NCBI GenBank assembly: GCA_019247135.1
Contig: JAFAPL010000213.1
Span: forward strand, 1-12,849
Source of the DNA: Chloroflexota bacterium
GTDB taxonomy: Bacteria; Chloroflexota; UBA6077; CF-72
Direction: 5' to 3'
Length of the DNA: 12,849 bases
The first letter of the stretch is position 1. Each line of letters opens with the position of its first letter. Below are positions 7,190 through 12,849 of the stretch, in pieces. The notes beneath the pieces are model-generated. The model was given only the letters and a program-made list of their open reading frames with translations. It was not told the origin of the DNA and did no database searches. The translations under genes and the position numbers were made by a program.

Positions 7190-9384
7190 CCGCGAGCAAC
7201 GGCGGCGCCTGCGGGTGTGTAGAAGCGCTCGACGTACTCGCGCACCATGCGCTGCGCGCTGAACCGCGGTCCCATGGTTTCAATCGACCGCACGACACAG
7301 TCCAGCCAGCGCAGCGGTCGCCCCGCCGAGTCGCGGTCATAGAACAGCGGCACGATCTCACCTTCGAGCAGGTCCATCAGTTGTCGCGCCTCGGCCTCGT
7401 CCTGCGCCTCGCTGGCCAGGTCACGATCAATGCCTTCGCCGAGCGCCCAACCCAGCCCCGGGGCGTACGCCTCGTCCCACCAGCCGTCGAGCTCAGACAG
7501 ATGCAACGCGCCATTCAAGGTCGCCTTCATCCCAGACGTGCCACTAGCTTCTTGCGGCCGCCGCGGCGTGTTCATCCACAGATCGCTCCCTTGCACGAGC
7601 AACCGCGCGATCTCCACGTCATAGTTGTCGAGGAACACCAGGCGACCGCGGAACCGTTCCTCTCGACTCGCCTGAACGATGCGCTGGACGAGCAGCTTGC
7701 CCGGATCATCGCGTGGGTGCGCCTTGCCGGCGAACACGATCACGAGTGGCCGACTGGCACCATCCATCAACCGCACCAGGCGCGCGGGATCAGACAAGAC
7801 GAGGCCAGCCCGCTTGTACGTAGCGAAGCGGCGGGCAAAGCCCAACACCAGTGCCTTCTCGGGCGTGACGTCGGGATGCAGGCCGCCAAGGCCCTCGTGG
7901 CGGGCCATCGCGTCGACCCGCTCGAGCAGGCGTGCGCGCTGCGCAGTGCGCGCCGCCCACACTGCACCGCGGTCGACGTTCGACATGCCGGCCCAACTGG
8001 TGGACAGATCGGGCATCTTGCGCCAGTCGTCTCCGATCTCACGATCCAGCAGTGCACCGATGTCAGGACCCACCCAGGTGGCCGTGTGGACTCCGTTGGT
8101 GATCGAGTCCATCTCGCCCGCGGGCGGTGCGTCCTTCAAAGACAACCCGACACCACCCCACATTTCGCGGCTGACGGCGCCGTGCAACTGGCTGACGCCG
8201 TTGCGACGCGCTGCACTGCGCAGCGCGAGCACGGTCATCGAGAAACGTTCCCACTGCTGGTCGGTATCCCTGCGGCCGTAACGCATGAACTCTTCATGTG
8301 AAAGGCCGAGCTGCTGTCGATAACCGTTGAAGTACGCCTCGACGAGGTCCGACGGAAACGCGTCGTGGCCGGCCGCCACCGGCGTGTGTGTGGTGAACGC
8401 GACCCCTGGCGCCACTTGCAGCAGCGCAGCGTCGAAGTTGTCGGCCTCGCCGGAAACCAGTCGCTCGCGAGCGAGCTCGAGCGAGACGAACGCGGCGTGA
8501 CCCTCATTCATGTGGAAGACATCGGGCTGAAGGTCGCTCGGGCGCACGGCGCGCAACGCACGCAGGCCACCGATCCCAAGCACGATCTCCTGCCGAATGC
8601 GTGTGTCCTGGTCTCCGCCGTACAGGTGTCCCGTTATCCAGCGGTCGTCTTCGCGGTTCTCCGGCAGATCCGTATCGAGCAGGTACAGCGAGATGCGGCC
8701 GACCTGCGCGACCCAGACACGCGCGAACACGGTGCGACCGGGGAAGGGCACCTCGACCAGAATCGGCGAGCCGTCGGCGTTCAGCGCAGGCCGGATCGCG
8801 GTCGCGTCAGTGTCGAGGCGGTCGTACGCCTCACGCTGATAGCCAGTGTCGTCGATCACCTGGCGGAAGTAGCCATAGCGGTACAGCAGGCCGACCGCGA
8901 CCAGCGGCAGACCCAGATCGCTCGCCGCCTTGAGGTGATCGCCAGCCAGGACGCCCAGGCCGCCCGAATAGATGGGCAGCGACTCAGTGATGGCAAACTC
9001 GGCGCAGAAGTACGCGATACGTGGCACGCCACCCAGACGCGGTTCCGCGTTCAGATAGCGCTCGAGATCCTCGTGCTGTTCGACGATGCTTTCCGCGTGC
9101 TCCGCGAGCACGTCTGGATCCGCGGCTGCTGACTTGAGGACCGAAACGGGGTTGTGCGTCCGCGCCCATGGCTCGGGAGCGAGGGCACGGAACAGGTCGA
9201 TCGTGGCCGGGTTCCAGGACCAGCGCAGGTTGAAGACGAGTTGTTGAAGGATCGGTACCAAATCGTCCTTACGCTTCCGGACGCGCAGTGGACCATCGGA
9301 CAACATACGCGGCTCGCAAAGTTCGGCAGTGTTCAGCATGTGCGGTTGATCGTCCCCAGGCGCACCAGTGGTGTGCTGCATCAT
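7186..9384 (-). CDS. glgP: Alpha-glucan (glycogen/maltodextrin) phosphorylase, short type
   Basis: A GT35 phosphorylase of up to 732 aa, the short alpha-glucan phosphorylase type common outside enterobacteria. It releases glucose 1-phosphate from non-reducing alpha-1,4 ends using pyridoxal phosphate. Visible segments are LQQLVFNLRWSWNP (about 46-59), IAYFCAEFAITESLPIYSGG and LGVLAGDHLKAASDLG (about 123-158), FHMNEGHAAFVSLE, FTTHTPVAAGHD, SITNGVHTATW, FARRFATYKRAGL, and EASGTSGMKATLNGALHLSE containing the PLP lysine (about K620), followed by DGWWDEAY. All expected motifs are present. ATG 9384 is the longest start; ATG 9339 and ATG 9306 (MLSDGPLRV) are closer to where family similarity begins, and none has a strong ribosome site. 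It converges on treY with stop codons sharing bases, and competes with TreYZ for the same glucan, sending it to glycolysis instead of trehalose. Confidence 0.93.
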   Translation of the reverse strand: MMQHTTGAPGDDQPHMLNTAELCEPRMLSDGPLRVRKRKDDLVPILQQLVFNLRWSWNPATIDLFRALAPEPWARTHNPVSVLKSAAADPDVLAEHAESIVEQHEDLERYLNAEPRLGGVPRIAYFCAEFAITESLPIYSGGLGVLAGDHLKAASDLGLPLVAVGLLYRYGYFRQVIDDTGYQREAYDRLDTDATAIRPALNADGSPILVEVPFPGRTVFARVWVAQVGRISLYLLDTDLPENREDDRWITGHLYGGDQDTRIRQEIVLGIGGLRALRAVRPSDLQPDVFHMNEGHAAFVSLELARERLVSGEADNFDAALLQVAPGVAFTTHTPVAAGHDAFPSDLVEAYFNGYRQQLGLSHEEFMRYGRRDTDQQWERFSMTVLALRSAARRNGVSQLHGAVSREMWGGVGLSLKDAPPAGEMDSITNGVHTATWVGPDIGALLDREIGDDWRKMPDLSTSWAGMSNVDRGAVWAARTAQRARLLERVDAMARHEGLGGLHPDVTPEKALVLGFARRFATYKRAGLVLSDPARLVRLMDGASRPLVIVFAGKAHPRDDPGKLLVQRIVQASREERFRGRLVFLDNYDVEIARLLVQGSDLWMNTPRRPQEASGTSGMKATLNGALHLSELDGWWDEAYAPGLGWALGEGIDRDLASEAQDEAEARQLMDLLEGEIVPLFYDRDSAGRPLRWLDCVVRSIETMGPRFSAQRMVREYVERFYTPAGAAVARG

Positions 9385-9448
9385 TGAATTACGCGGTTAC
9401 GTGGCAGAGCAGAGTCGGTTCAGAAGGGGTTGTCGGCACGACAGTTTT

Positions 9449-9469
9449 CTCAACTCAACTCGACTCGAG
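9449..9469. repeat. Pentanucleotide tandem repeat upstream of glgP
   Basis: Two copies of CTCAA are followed directly by two copies of CTCGA plus a G, in the gap between glgP and the Rrf2 gene, about 65-85 bp upstream of the longest glgP start. It could be part of a binding site or a chance low-complexity run. No convincing -35/-10 pair was found with it. Confidence 0.4.
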
Positions 9470-9530
9470 CGCATCGGCCGTCCACCTGCTGAGCCAGGGA
9501 ACATGTGAACCGCTAGCGAACTGTATATTA

Positions 9531-9548
9531 ACGCACTTGCGTCGACGC
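9531..9548. promoter_or_regulatory. Overlapping small palindromes at the 3' end of the Rrf2 gene
   Basis: Two overlapping inverted repeats occur here: ACGCA-CT-TGCGT and GCGTCGACGC, the latter touching the stop codon of the Rrf2-family gene, next to an AT-rich TATATTAA. Possible roles are an operator for glgP or a weak terminator after the Rrf2 gene. The stems are short and there is no U-tract, so the function is undecided. Confidence 0.25.
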
Positions 9549-10066
9549 TAATTATGTGTCTGCGCGGCGGTCGCCTGTGCGCGAGGCTCCGACGGACTCT
9601 GCCGTTGAGAGACCTCGATGGTCGCCTGTGGCGTCTCGGCGCGTTTGGCCTCGATTTCGCGCTGGCGCTGGACGAGGACTTCGAGCGTCATGCCGTCCAG
9701 GATGCGCCGCATCGTTGCCGTCGCGAGGTGCCACGCGTCGCGAATCGGGCACGTCAGCAGGTCGGCGTTCTCGGCCGCGTCGTGCAAGCTCTCCTCCGGC
9801 GGCACGAACGGGCCTTCGAGCGCGGCCACGATGTCGGCGAGACTGATCGCGGCGGGCGGACGCGTTAGCGTGTACCCGCCGCCCGGCCCGCGGTAGCTGC
9901 GGACGAGCGCGGCACGCCGAAGCGCCAGCAGCAGTTGTTCGAGGTACGGCTCTGGGATGCCCTGACGCTGGGCGATATCAGTCGCGTGCACCGGTCGCTC
10001 GCCATACGAGCGAGCGATCTCGACCATAGCGTGCGCGGCGTAATCCGCTCGCTGCGAGAGGCGCAT
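9548..10066 (-). CDS. Rrf2-family transcriptional regulator
   Basis: A 172-aa winged-helix DNA-binding protein. The N-terminus MRLSQRADYAAHAMVEIA, the helix-turn-helix region VHATDIAQRQGIPEPYLEQLLLALRRAALV and the wing YRGPGGGYTLTRPPAAISLADIVAALEG are classic Rrf2/IscR/NsrR/CymR features. The family's three clustered cysteines that hold an iron-sulfur cluster are not present: only one Cys (C106, in LLTCPIRDAWHLATATM) is visible in the dimerisation-helix region. A cluster with the usual three-Cys ligation is therefore unlikely; a cluster with other ligands, a redox thiol or a small-molecule effector remain possible. The last 30 or so residues (EAKRAETPQATIEVSQRQS and beyond) are polar and look disordered. 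It starts 12 bp after the tsaC stop on the same strand, so it is probably in the same operon. Its targets are unknown; autoregulation is usual in the family. Confidence 0.9.
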   Translation of the reverse strand: MRLSQRADYAAHAMVEIARSYGERPVHATDIAQRQGIPEPYLEQLLLALRRAALVRSYRGPGGGYTLTRPPAAISLADIVAALEGPFVPPEESLHDAAENADLLTCPIRDAWHLATATMRRILDGMTLEVLVQRQREIEAKRAETPQATIEVSQRQSPSEPRAQATAAQTHN

Positions 10067-10078
10067 TGGCGGTGCGCG

Positions 10079-11128
10079 TCATTGTGGCACGATCTCACGC
10101 TGCGCAGCCCGCCTCAAACGATCCGCGAGCGCTCGGCCCAGGCCGACGCCTGGATCGGCAAGCTGGCGCGCGAAAAGAACGTCCAGATGAAGCGCATCGA
10201 GCGTACGCAGTGCGTCGAAAAGGGTGGTGGCCACCGAAGCCGGATCGTCGTAGCTGCCCACGCGCTGGAGCTCGGCGCCGTGAGGCAGATCGTCGTCGGC
10301 GAGGGCCAGGACGCCGACGCGCCGACCACCGGAAACGGCGGCATGAACCTCGGCGCGCAGGCGGTCGCGCGCGACGTCGGGCGGCCCACTGATGAGCACG
10401 AGGGGTGTCCGCGGTGCGTAGTGCGTGGGCAACATGCCCGGCGCGAGCTGCGCCCCCGTACGTACTGGCGGCGGGTCCTGCAGAGGGCTGCCGAGCACGC
10501 GAGCGATGGCTTCGGCGGGAACGCCGCCTGGACGCAACAGGCGCGGTGCTTCCTTTGATACGTCGACGATGGTCGACTCGACCCCGACGTCGGTGGGGCC
10601 GCCGTCGAGCACTGCATCGACCCGGCCGTCCAGGTCATCCAGGACGTGTCGAGCGCGCGTGGGGCTCGGACGCGAGAACAGGTTCGCGCTCGGGGCGGCC
10701 AGCGGCAGGTCGCAGGCCTCGAGCAGGGCGTGGGCGATCGGATGGGAGGGTACCCGCACCGCGACGGTGTCCAGACCAGCCGTGACTTCGAGCGGAACCG
10801 ACGGTCGACGCGGCAGCACAAGCGTGAGCGGGCCAGGCCAGAATGCTGCCGCAAGCGTGAATGCGCGGTCGTTGGGCTCGGCGACGCGTTCCAGCCAGTC
10901 AACCGACGCGAGGTGCACGATCAGGGGATCGTCGGCTGGACGGCCTTTCGCTTCAAAAATCCGGCGGACGGCCACAGGGTCGAGCGCATTGGCGCCGAGG
11001 CCGTAGACCGTCTCGGTGGGAAAGGCGGCCAGCCCGCCGGCACGCAAAATGGCCGCCGCGCGCTGGATTCCTGCAGCGTCAGCCGCCAGACGGACGGTCG
11101 AAATCTGGGCCACGAGGGCAATAATCAC
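10079..11128 (-). CDS. tsaC: L-threonylcarbamoyladenylate synthase (TsaC/Sua5)
   Basis: A 349-aa YrdC-fold enzyme that makes threonylcarbamoyl-AMP from threonine, bicarbonate and ATP, the first step of t6A37 modification of ANN-decoding tRNAs. The YrdC domain (about 12-205) has FPTETVYGLGANA, the KxR motif in FEAKGRPADDPLIVH (K61, R63), FWPGPLTLVL and the SxN motif in LAAPSANLFSRPSPT (S147, N149), then GVESTIVDV. A linker APGMLPTHYAPRTPL and a C-terminal domain of about 110 residues identify the long Sua5 form rather than short TsaC. The GTG at 11128 is the longest plausible start; GTG 11113 is an alternative, and neither has a strong ribosome site. It diverges from dnaA and is followed after 12 bp by the Rrf2-family regulator. 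The repeats at 11143-11211 lie directly upstream of its start and may control it. Confidence 0.95.
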   Translation of the reverse strand: MIIALVAQISTVRLAADAAGIQRAAAILRAGGLAAFPTETVYGLGANALDPVAVRRIFEAKGRPADDPLIVHLASVDWLERVAEPNDRAFTLAAAFWPGPLTLVLPRRPSVPLEVTAGLDTVAVRVPSHPIAHALLEACDLPLAAPSANLFSRPSPTRARHVLDDLDGRVDAVLDGGPTDVGVESTIVDVSKEAPRLLRPGGVPAEAIARVLGSPLQDPPPVRTGAQLAPGMLPTHYAPRTPLVLISGPPDVARDRLRAEVHAAVSGGRRVGVLALADDDLPHGAELQRVGSYDDPASVATTLFDALRTLDALHLDVLFARQLADPGVGLGRALADRLRRAAQREIVPQ

Positions 11129-11142
11129 ACGCCCGGCACGAC

Positions 11143-11211
11143 TGTCACAGGCCCCTCACCGAGCCTGTCACACGGGTCTCACCGGGGGCGTCACAGGTCG
11201 CCGGCAGGCGC
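11143..11211. repeat. Three 23-bp-spaced direct repeats in the tsaC-dnaA gap
   Basis: TGTCACAG starts at 11143, TGTCACAC at 11166 and CGTCACAG at 11189, a spacing of exactly 23 bp twice. The first two units also share CTCACCG at positions 13-19 (16 of 23 bases agree overall); the third keeps only the first half. Regular spacing near two helical turns in a divergent promoter region suggests cooperative binding of a regulator to one face of the DNA. They do not match the DnaA-box consensus. Confidence 0.6.
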
Positions 11212-11266
11212 GCATTTCCGTCCGATTCGGGAAGCGCCACCCCCCGGCGGGGCTGGTCGCGGTCCC

Positions 11267-11272
11267 TAGAAT
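11267..11272 (+). promoter_or_regulatory. Possible -10 element of dnaA
   Basis: TAGAAT lies 13 bases before the first dnaA ATG, a spacing that would give an almost leaderless mRNA. This would fit the absence of a Shine-Dalgarno sequence there. No recognisable -35 element accompanies it. Confidence 0.25.
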
Positions 11273-11285
11273 TCGTCCCCTGCCC

Positions 11286-12785
11286 ATGGTTATGACTGCC
11301 CTGCCGCCGGCGCCCAGCGTTCGACGCACACCGGAGGCCTGCGATCCGCGACAAGTCTGGCAGCGCGTGCTGTCGTTCCTCGAGTCCAGGACTGGTGAAG
11401 CGCAATACGAGACGTATCTGCGCGGAACGCTGGGCCTGGCGTACGACCCGGGGGCGAGCGTCCTGCGTGTCGCCGCCGCAAATCCGTTCCACGTGCCGTG
11501 GCTCGAGGGCAAACTCAGTCCAACCATTCATACGGCGGTCGCCGAAGTGCTCGGCGGCCCGATTCGCGTCGAGTTCGTCGCCACCCCAACCACTGACACC
11601 AACGGCACGAACGGTCATCAGCAACGCGTGCGACCGGCGCCGCTCCTCGAGACCCTGGAGCGCGTCGCGACGCCACCGAGTTATCCCGAGAGCCGCGCGA
11701 GGCCAGCCGTGACGCACTCTCTTGGTTCGCCGCTGAACGTCCGGTACACGTTCAGCTCTTTCGTCGTCGGCAAATCGAATCAACTCGCTCACGCCGCGTC
11801 GATGGCGGTCGTGGATGACCCGGGCAGGAATTACAACCCACTGTTCCTGTATGGCGGCGTCGGCCTCGGCAAGACACACCTGCTGCATGCCATCGGTCAC
11901 GCCGTGACGGCCCAGAACCTCGACGTCCTGTACGTGTCCTCAGAGGGATTCACCAATGAGCTGATCGAGTCGATCCGCCAGCATCGCACCGACGACTTCC
12001 GCGCCAAGTTCCGCGGCGCGCGGGTGCTGCTGATCGACGACGTCCAGTTCATCGCTGGCAAGGAACGCACCGAGGAAGAGTTCTTCCACACCTTCAACGC
12101 GATTCACGAATCAGGCGGGCAGATCGTGCTCTCCAGCGATCGGCCGCCACGCGCGATGCACATCCTCGAGGATCGTTTGCGCTCGCGCTTCGAGTGGGGC
12201 CTGATCGCGGACGTCCAGGCGCCCGATTACGAGACGCGCATTGCCATTCTGCGATCCAAGCTGGCCGGCCCGGTTCTCGGCGCCGTGCCATCGGACGTGC
12301 TCGACTTCATCGCGCACAAGGTGCAGAGCAACATCCGCGAGCTGGAAGGAAGCCTGAACCGGTTGCTCGCGTATGCGCGCCACCTGGAGCAACCCGTGAC
12401 CGTGGATCTGGCAGCGCGGGCCTTGCATGACCTTGTCTCACCCGGTCCGACCAGTCGGGGCGCGGCGCCGAACGCGATCCTGACCGCGGTCGCGCGCTAT
12501 TTCGGCGTCAAAGTGGAAGACCTGAAAGGGCGCTCACGCCACAAACACATCGTCGTGCCGCGGCACATCGCCATGTATCTGCTGTGTGAGGACGCGCATA
12601 TGTCCACGCCGGAGGTGGGGCGACTGTTAGGCCGCGATCACACGACCGTGATGCACGGCTTCAAACAGGTGGCCAACGACGTGGCGCGCGCTGGACCGTC
12701 ACGGGCGACGGTGCGTGGTGTCCGTGAGGTCGTCAGCGTCGGACTTGTGCAGATGCCCGTGCCGCGTGAGGATGCGAGCGACTAG
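11286..12785 (+). CDS. dnaA: Chromosomal replication initiator protein DnaA
   Basis: A 499-aa AAA+ initiator that binds DnaA boxes and melts oriC. Domain I (about 20-98, VWQRVLSFLESRTGEAQYETYL) is followed by a short, polar, Thr/Asn/Pro-rich domain II (about 99-150). Domain III starts at LNVRYTFSSFVVGKSNQLAHAA and has Walker A GGVGLGKTH (K196), Walker B LLIDDVQF (D251, D252), sensor 1 VLSSDRPP, the RLRSRFEWGL arginine-finger box and sensor 2 NIRELEG (R351). Domain IV (about 395-465) carries HMSTPEVGRLLGRDHTTVMHGF, the DnaA-box recognition signature. The C-terminal tail after the signature differs from the usual charged helix and may be lineage-specific. ATG 11286 gives MVMTALPP; ATG 11292 is equally possible, and neither has a Shine-Dalgarno site. 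Longer frames reach back into the tsaC gap and lack similarity. The two DnaA boxes just downstream support an origin here. Confidence 0.97.
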   Translation: MVMTALPPAPSVRRTPEACDPRQVWQRVLSFLESRTGEAQYETYLRGTLGLAYDPGASVLRVAAANPFHVPWLEGKLSPTIHTAVAEVLGGPIRVEFVATPTTDTNGTNGHQQRVRPAPLLETLERVATPPSYPESRARPAVTHSLGSPLNVRYTFSSFVVGKSNQLAHAASMAVVDDPGRNYNPLFLYGGVGLGKTHLLHAIGHAVTAQNLDVLYVSSEGFTNELIESIRQHRTDDFRAKFRGARVLLIDDVQFIAGKERTEEEFFHTFNAIHESGGQIVLSSDRPPRAMHILEDRLRSRFEWGLIADVQAPDYETRIAILRSKLAGPVLGAVPSDVLDFIAHKVQSNIRELEGSLNRLLAYARHLEQPVTVDLAARALHDLVSPGPTSRGAAPNAILTAVARYFGVKVEDLKGRSRHKHIVVPRHIAMYLLCEDAHMSTPEVGRLLGRDHTTVMHGFKQVANDVARAGPSRATVRGVREVVSVGLVQMPVPREDASD

Positions 12786-12817
12786 CCTCGTCGAGCGCTC
12801 CGACCGTCCCCGAGAAG

Positions 12818-12826
12818 TTATCCACA
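12818..12826 (+). promoter_or_regulatory. DnaA box, perfect consensus
   Basis: TTATCCACA is the exact high-affinity DnaA-box sequence, 32 bp after the dnaA stop codon. It marks the left border of a probable oriC. Confidence 0.85.
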
Positions 12827-12839
12827 GGCGCATGGGCAC

Positions 12840-12848
12840 TTATGCACA
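12840..12848 (+). promoter_or_regulatory. DnaA box, TTATNCACA type
   Basis: TTATGCACA fits the relaxed TTATNCACA consensus. It has the same orientation as the first box and starts 22 bp after it, about two helical turns, as in clustered origin boxes. The window ends one base later. Confidence 0.75.
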
Positions 12849-12849
12849 G

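Noticed and set aside
8065..8073. AGGACCCAC inside glgP as a fourth copy of the 39-bp repeat
   Set aside because: Only nine bases match; the hairpin core and the right end are absent, so this is chance similarity.
9385..9547. Small gene or structural RNA in the gap between glgP and the Rrf2 gene
   Set aside because: No start with a ribosome site and sensible peptide, and no cloverleaf or riboswitch-like conserved core; only short palindromes and a pentanucleotide repeat are visible.
11120..11130. AATCACAC near the tsaC start as a fourth member of the 23-bp repeat series
   Set aside because: Its TCACAC core is 20 bp, not 23 bp, from the next unit and the preceding bases do not match.
12786..12817. 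Terminator after dnaA
   Set aside because: The sequence has no stable stem followed by a T-run before the DnaA boxes.

Overview
The window is a GC-rich bacterial chromosomal segment that ends at dnaA and the first DnaA boxes of a probable replication origin. It holds nine genes: eight complete and one (psuG) cut by the left edge. I see no transposase, phage gene, CRISPR array, tRNA or rRNA. Gene content and protein style suggest a high-GC environmental bacterium, possibly Chloroflexota. That placement is an impression from the proteins, not a computed result.

Left part (1-1631, minus strand): a GH63-type glycosidase resembling mannosylglycerate/glucosylglycerate hydrolases, followed after 3 bp by the start of psuG (pseudouridine-5'-phosphate glycosidase). 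Central part (1717-7189, plus strand): an OmpR/PhoB-type response regulator, then treZ and treY, which overlap by ATGA. TreY and TreZ convert alpha-1,4-glucan ends to free trehalose. The regulator diverges from the glycosidase, so one roughly 85-125 bp gap could serve both directions. glgP, encoding a short alpha-glucan phosphorylase (minus strand), meets treY tail to tail with overlapping stop codons. The block reads as a storage-glucan and compatible-solute module: GlgP draws glucan toward glucose-1-phosphate, TreYZ draws it toward trehalose, and the GH63 enzyme may recycle a glycosyl-glycerate solute.

Right part (9548-12849): tsaC/sua5 (t6A tRNA modification) followed after 12 bp by an Rrf2-family regulator, both on the minus strand, divergent from dnaA. 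The 157-bp tsaC-dnaA gap carries three TCACA-containing direct repeats at exact 23-bp spacing. Downstream of dnaA lie a perfect TTATCCACA box and a TTATGCACA box, so an oriC probably continues past the right edge.

The most unusual feature is a 39-bp GC-rich imperfect palindrome present in three identical copies inside coding sequence: two in tandem near the end of treZ and one in treY. All copies are read in the same frame, adding 13 residues each, and the unit is stop-free in all six frames. This looks like a small mobile palindromic element tolerated inside proteins, comparable in concept to Rickettsia palindromic elements.
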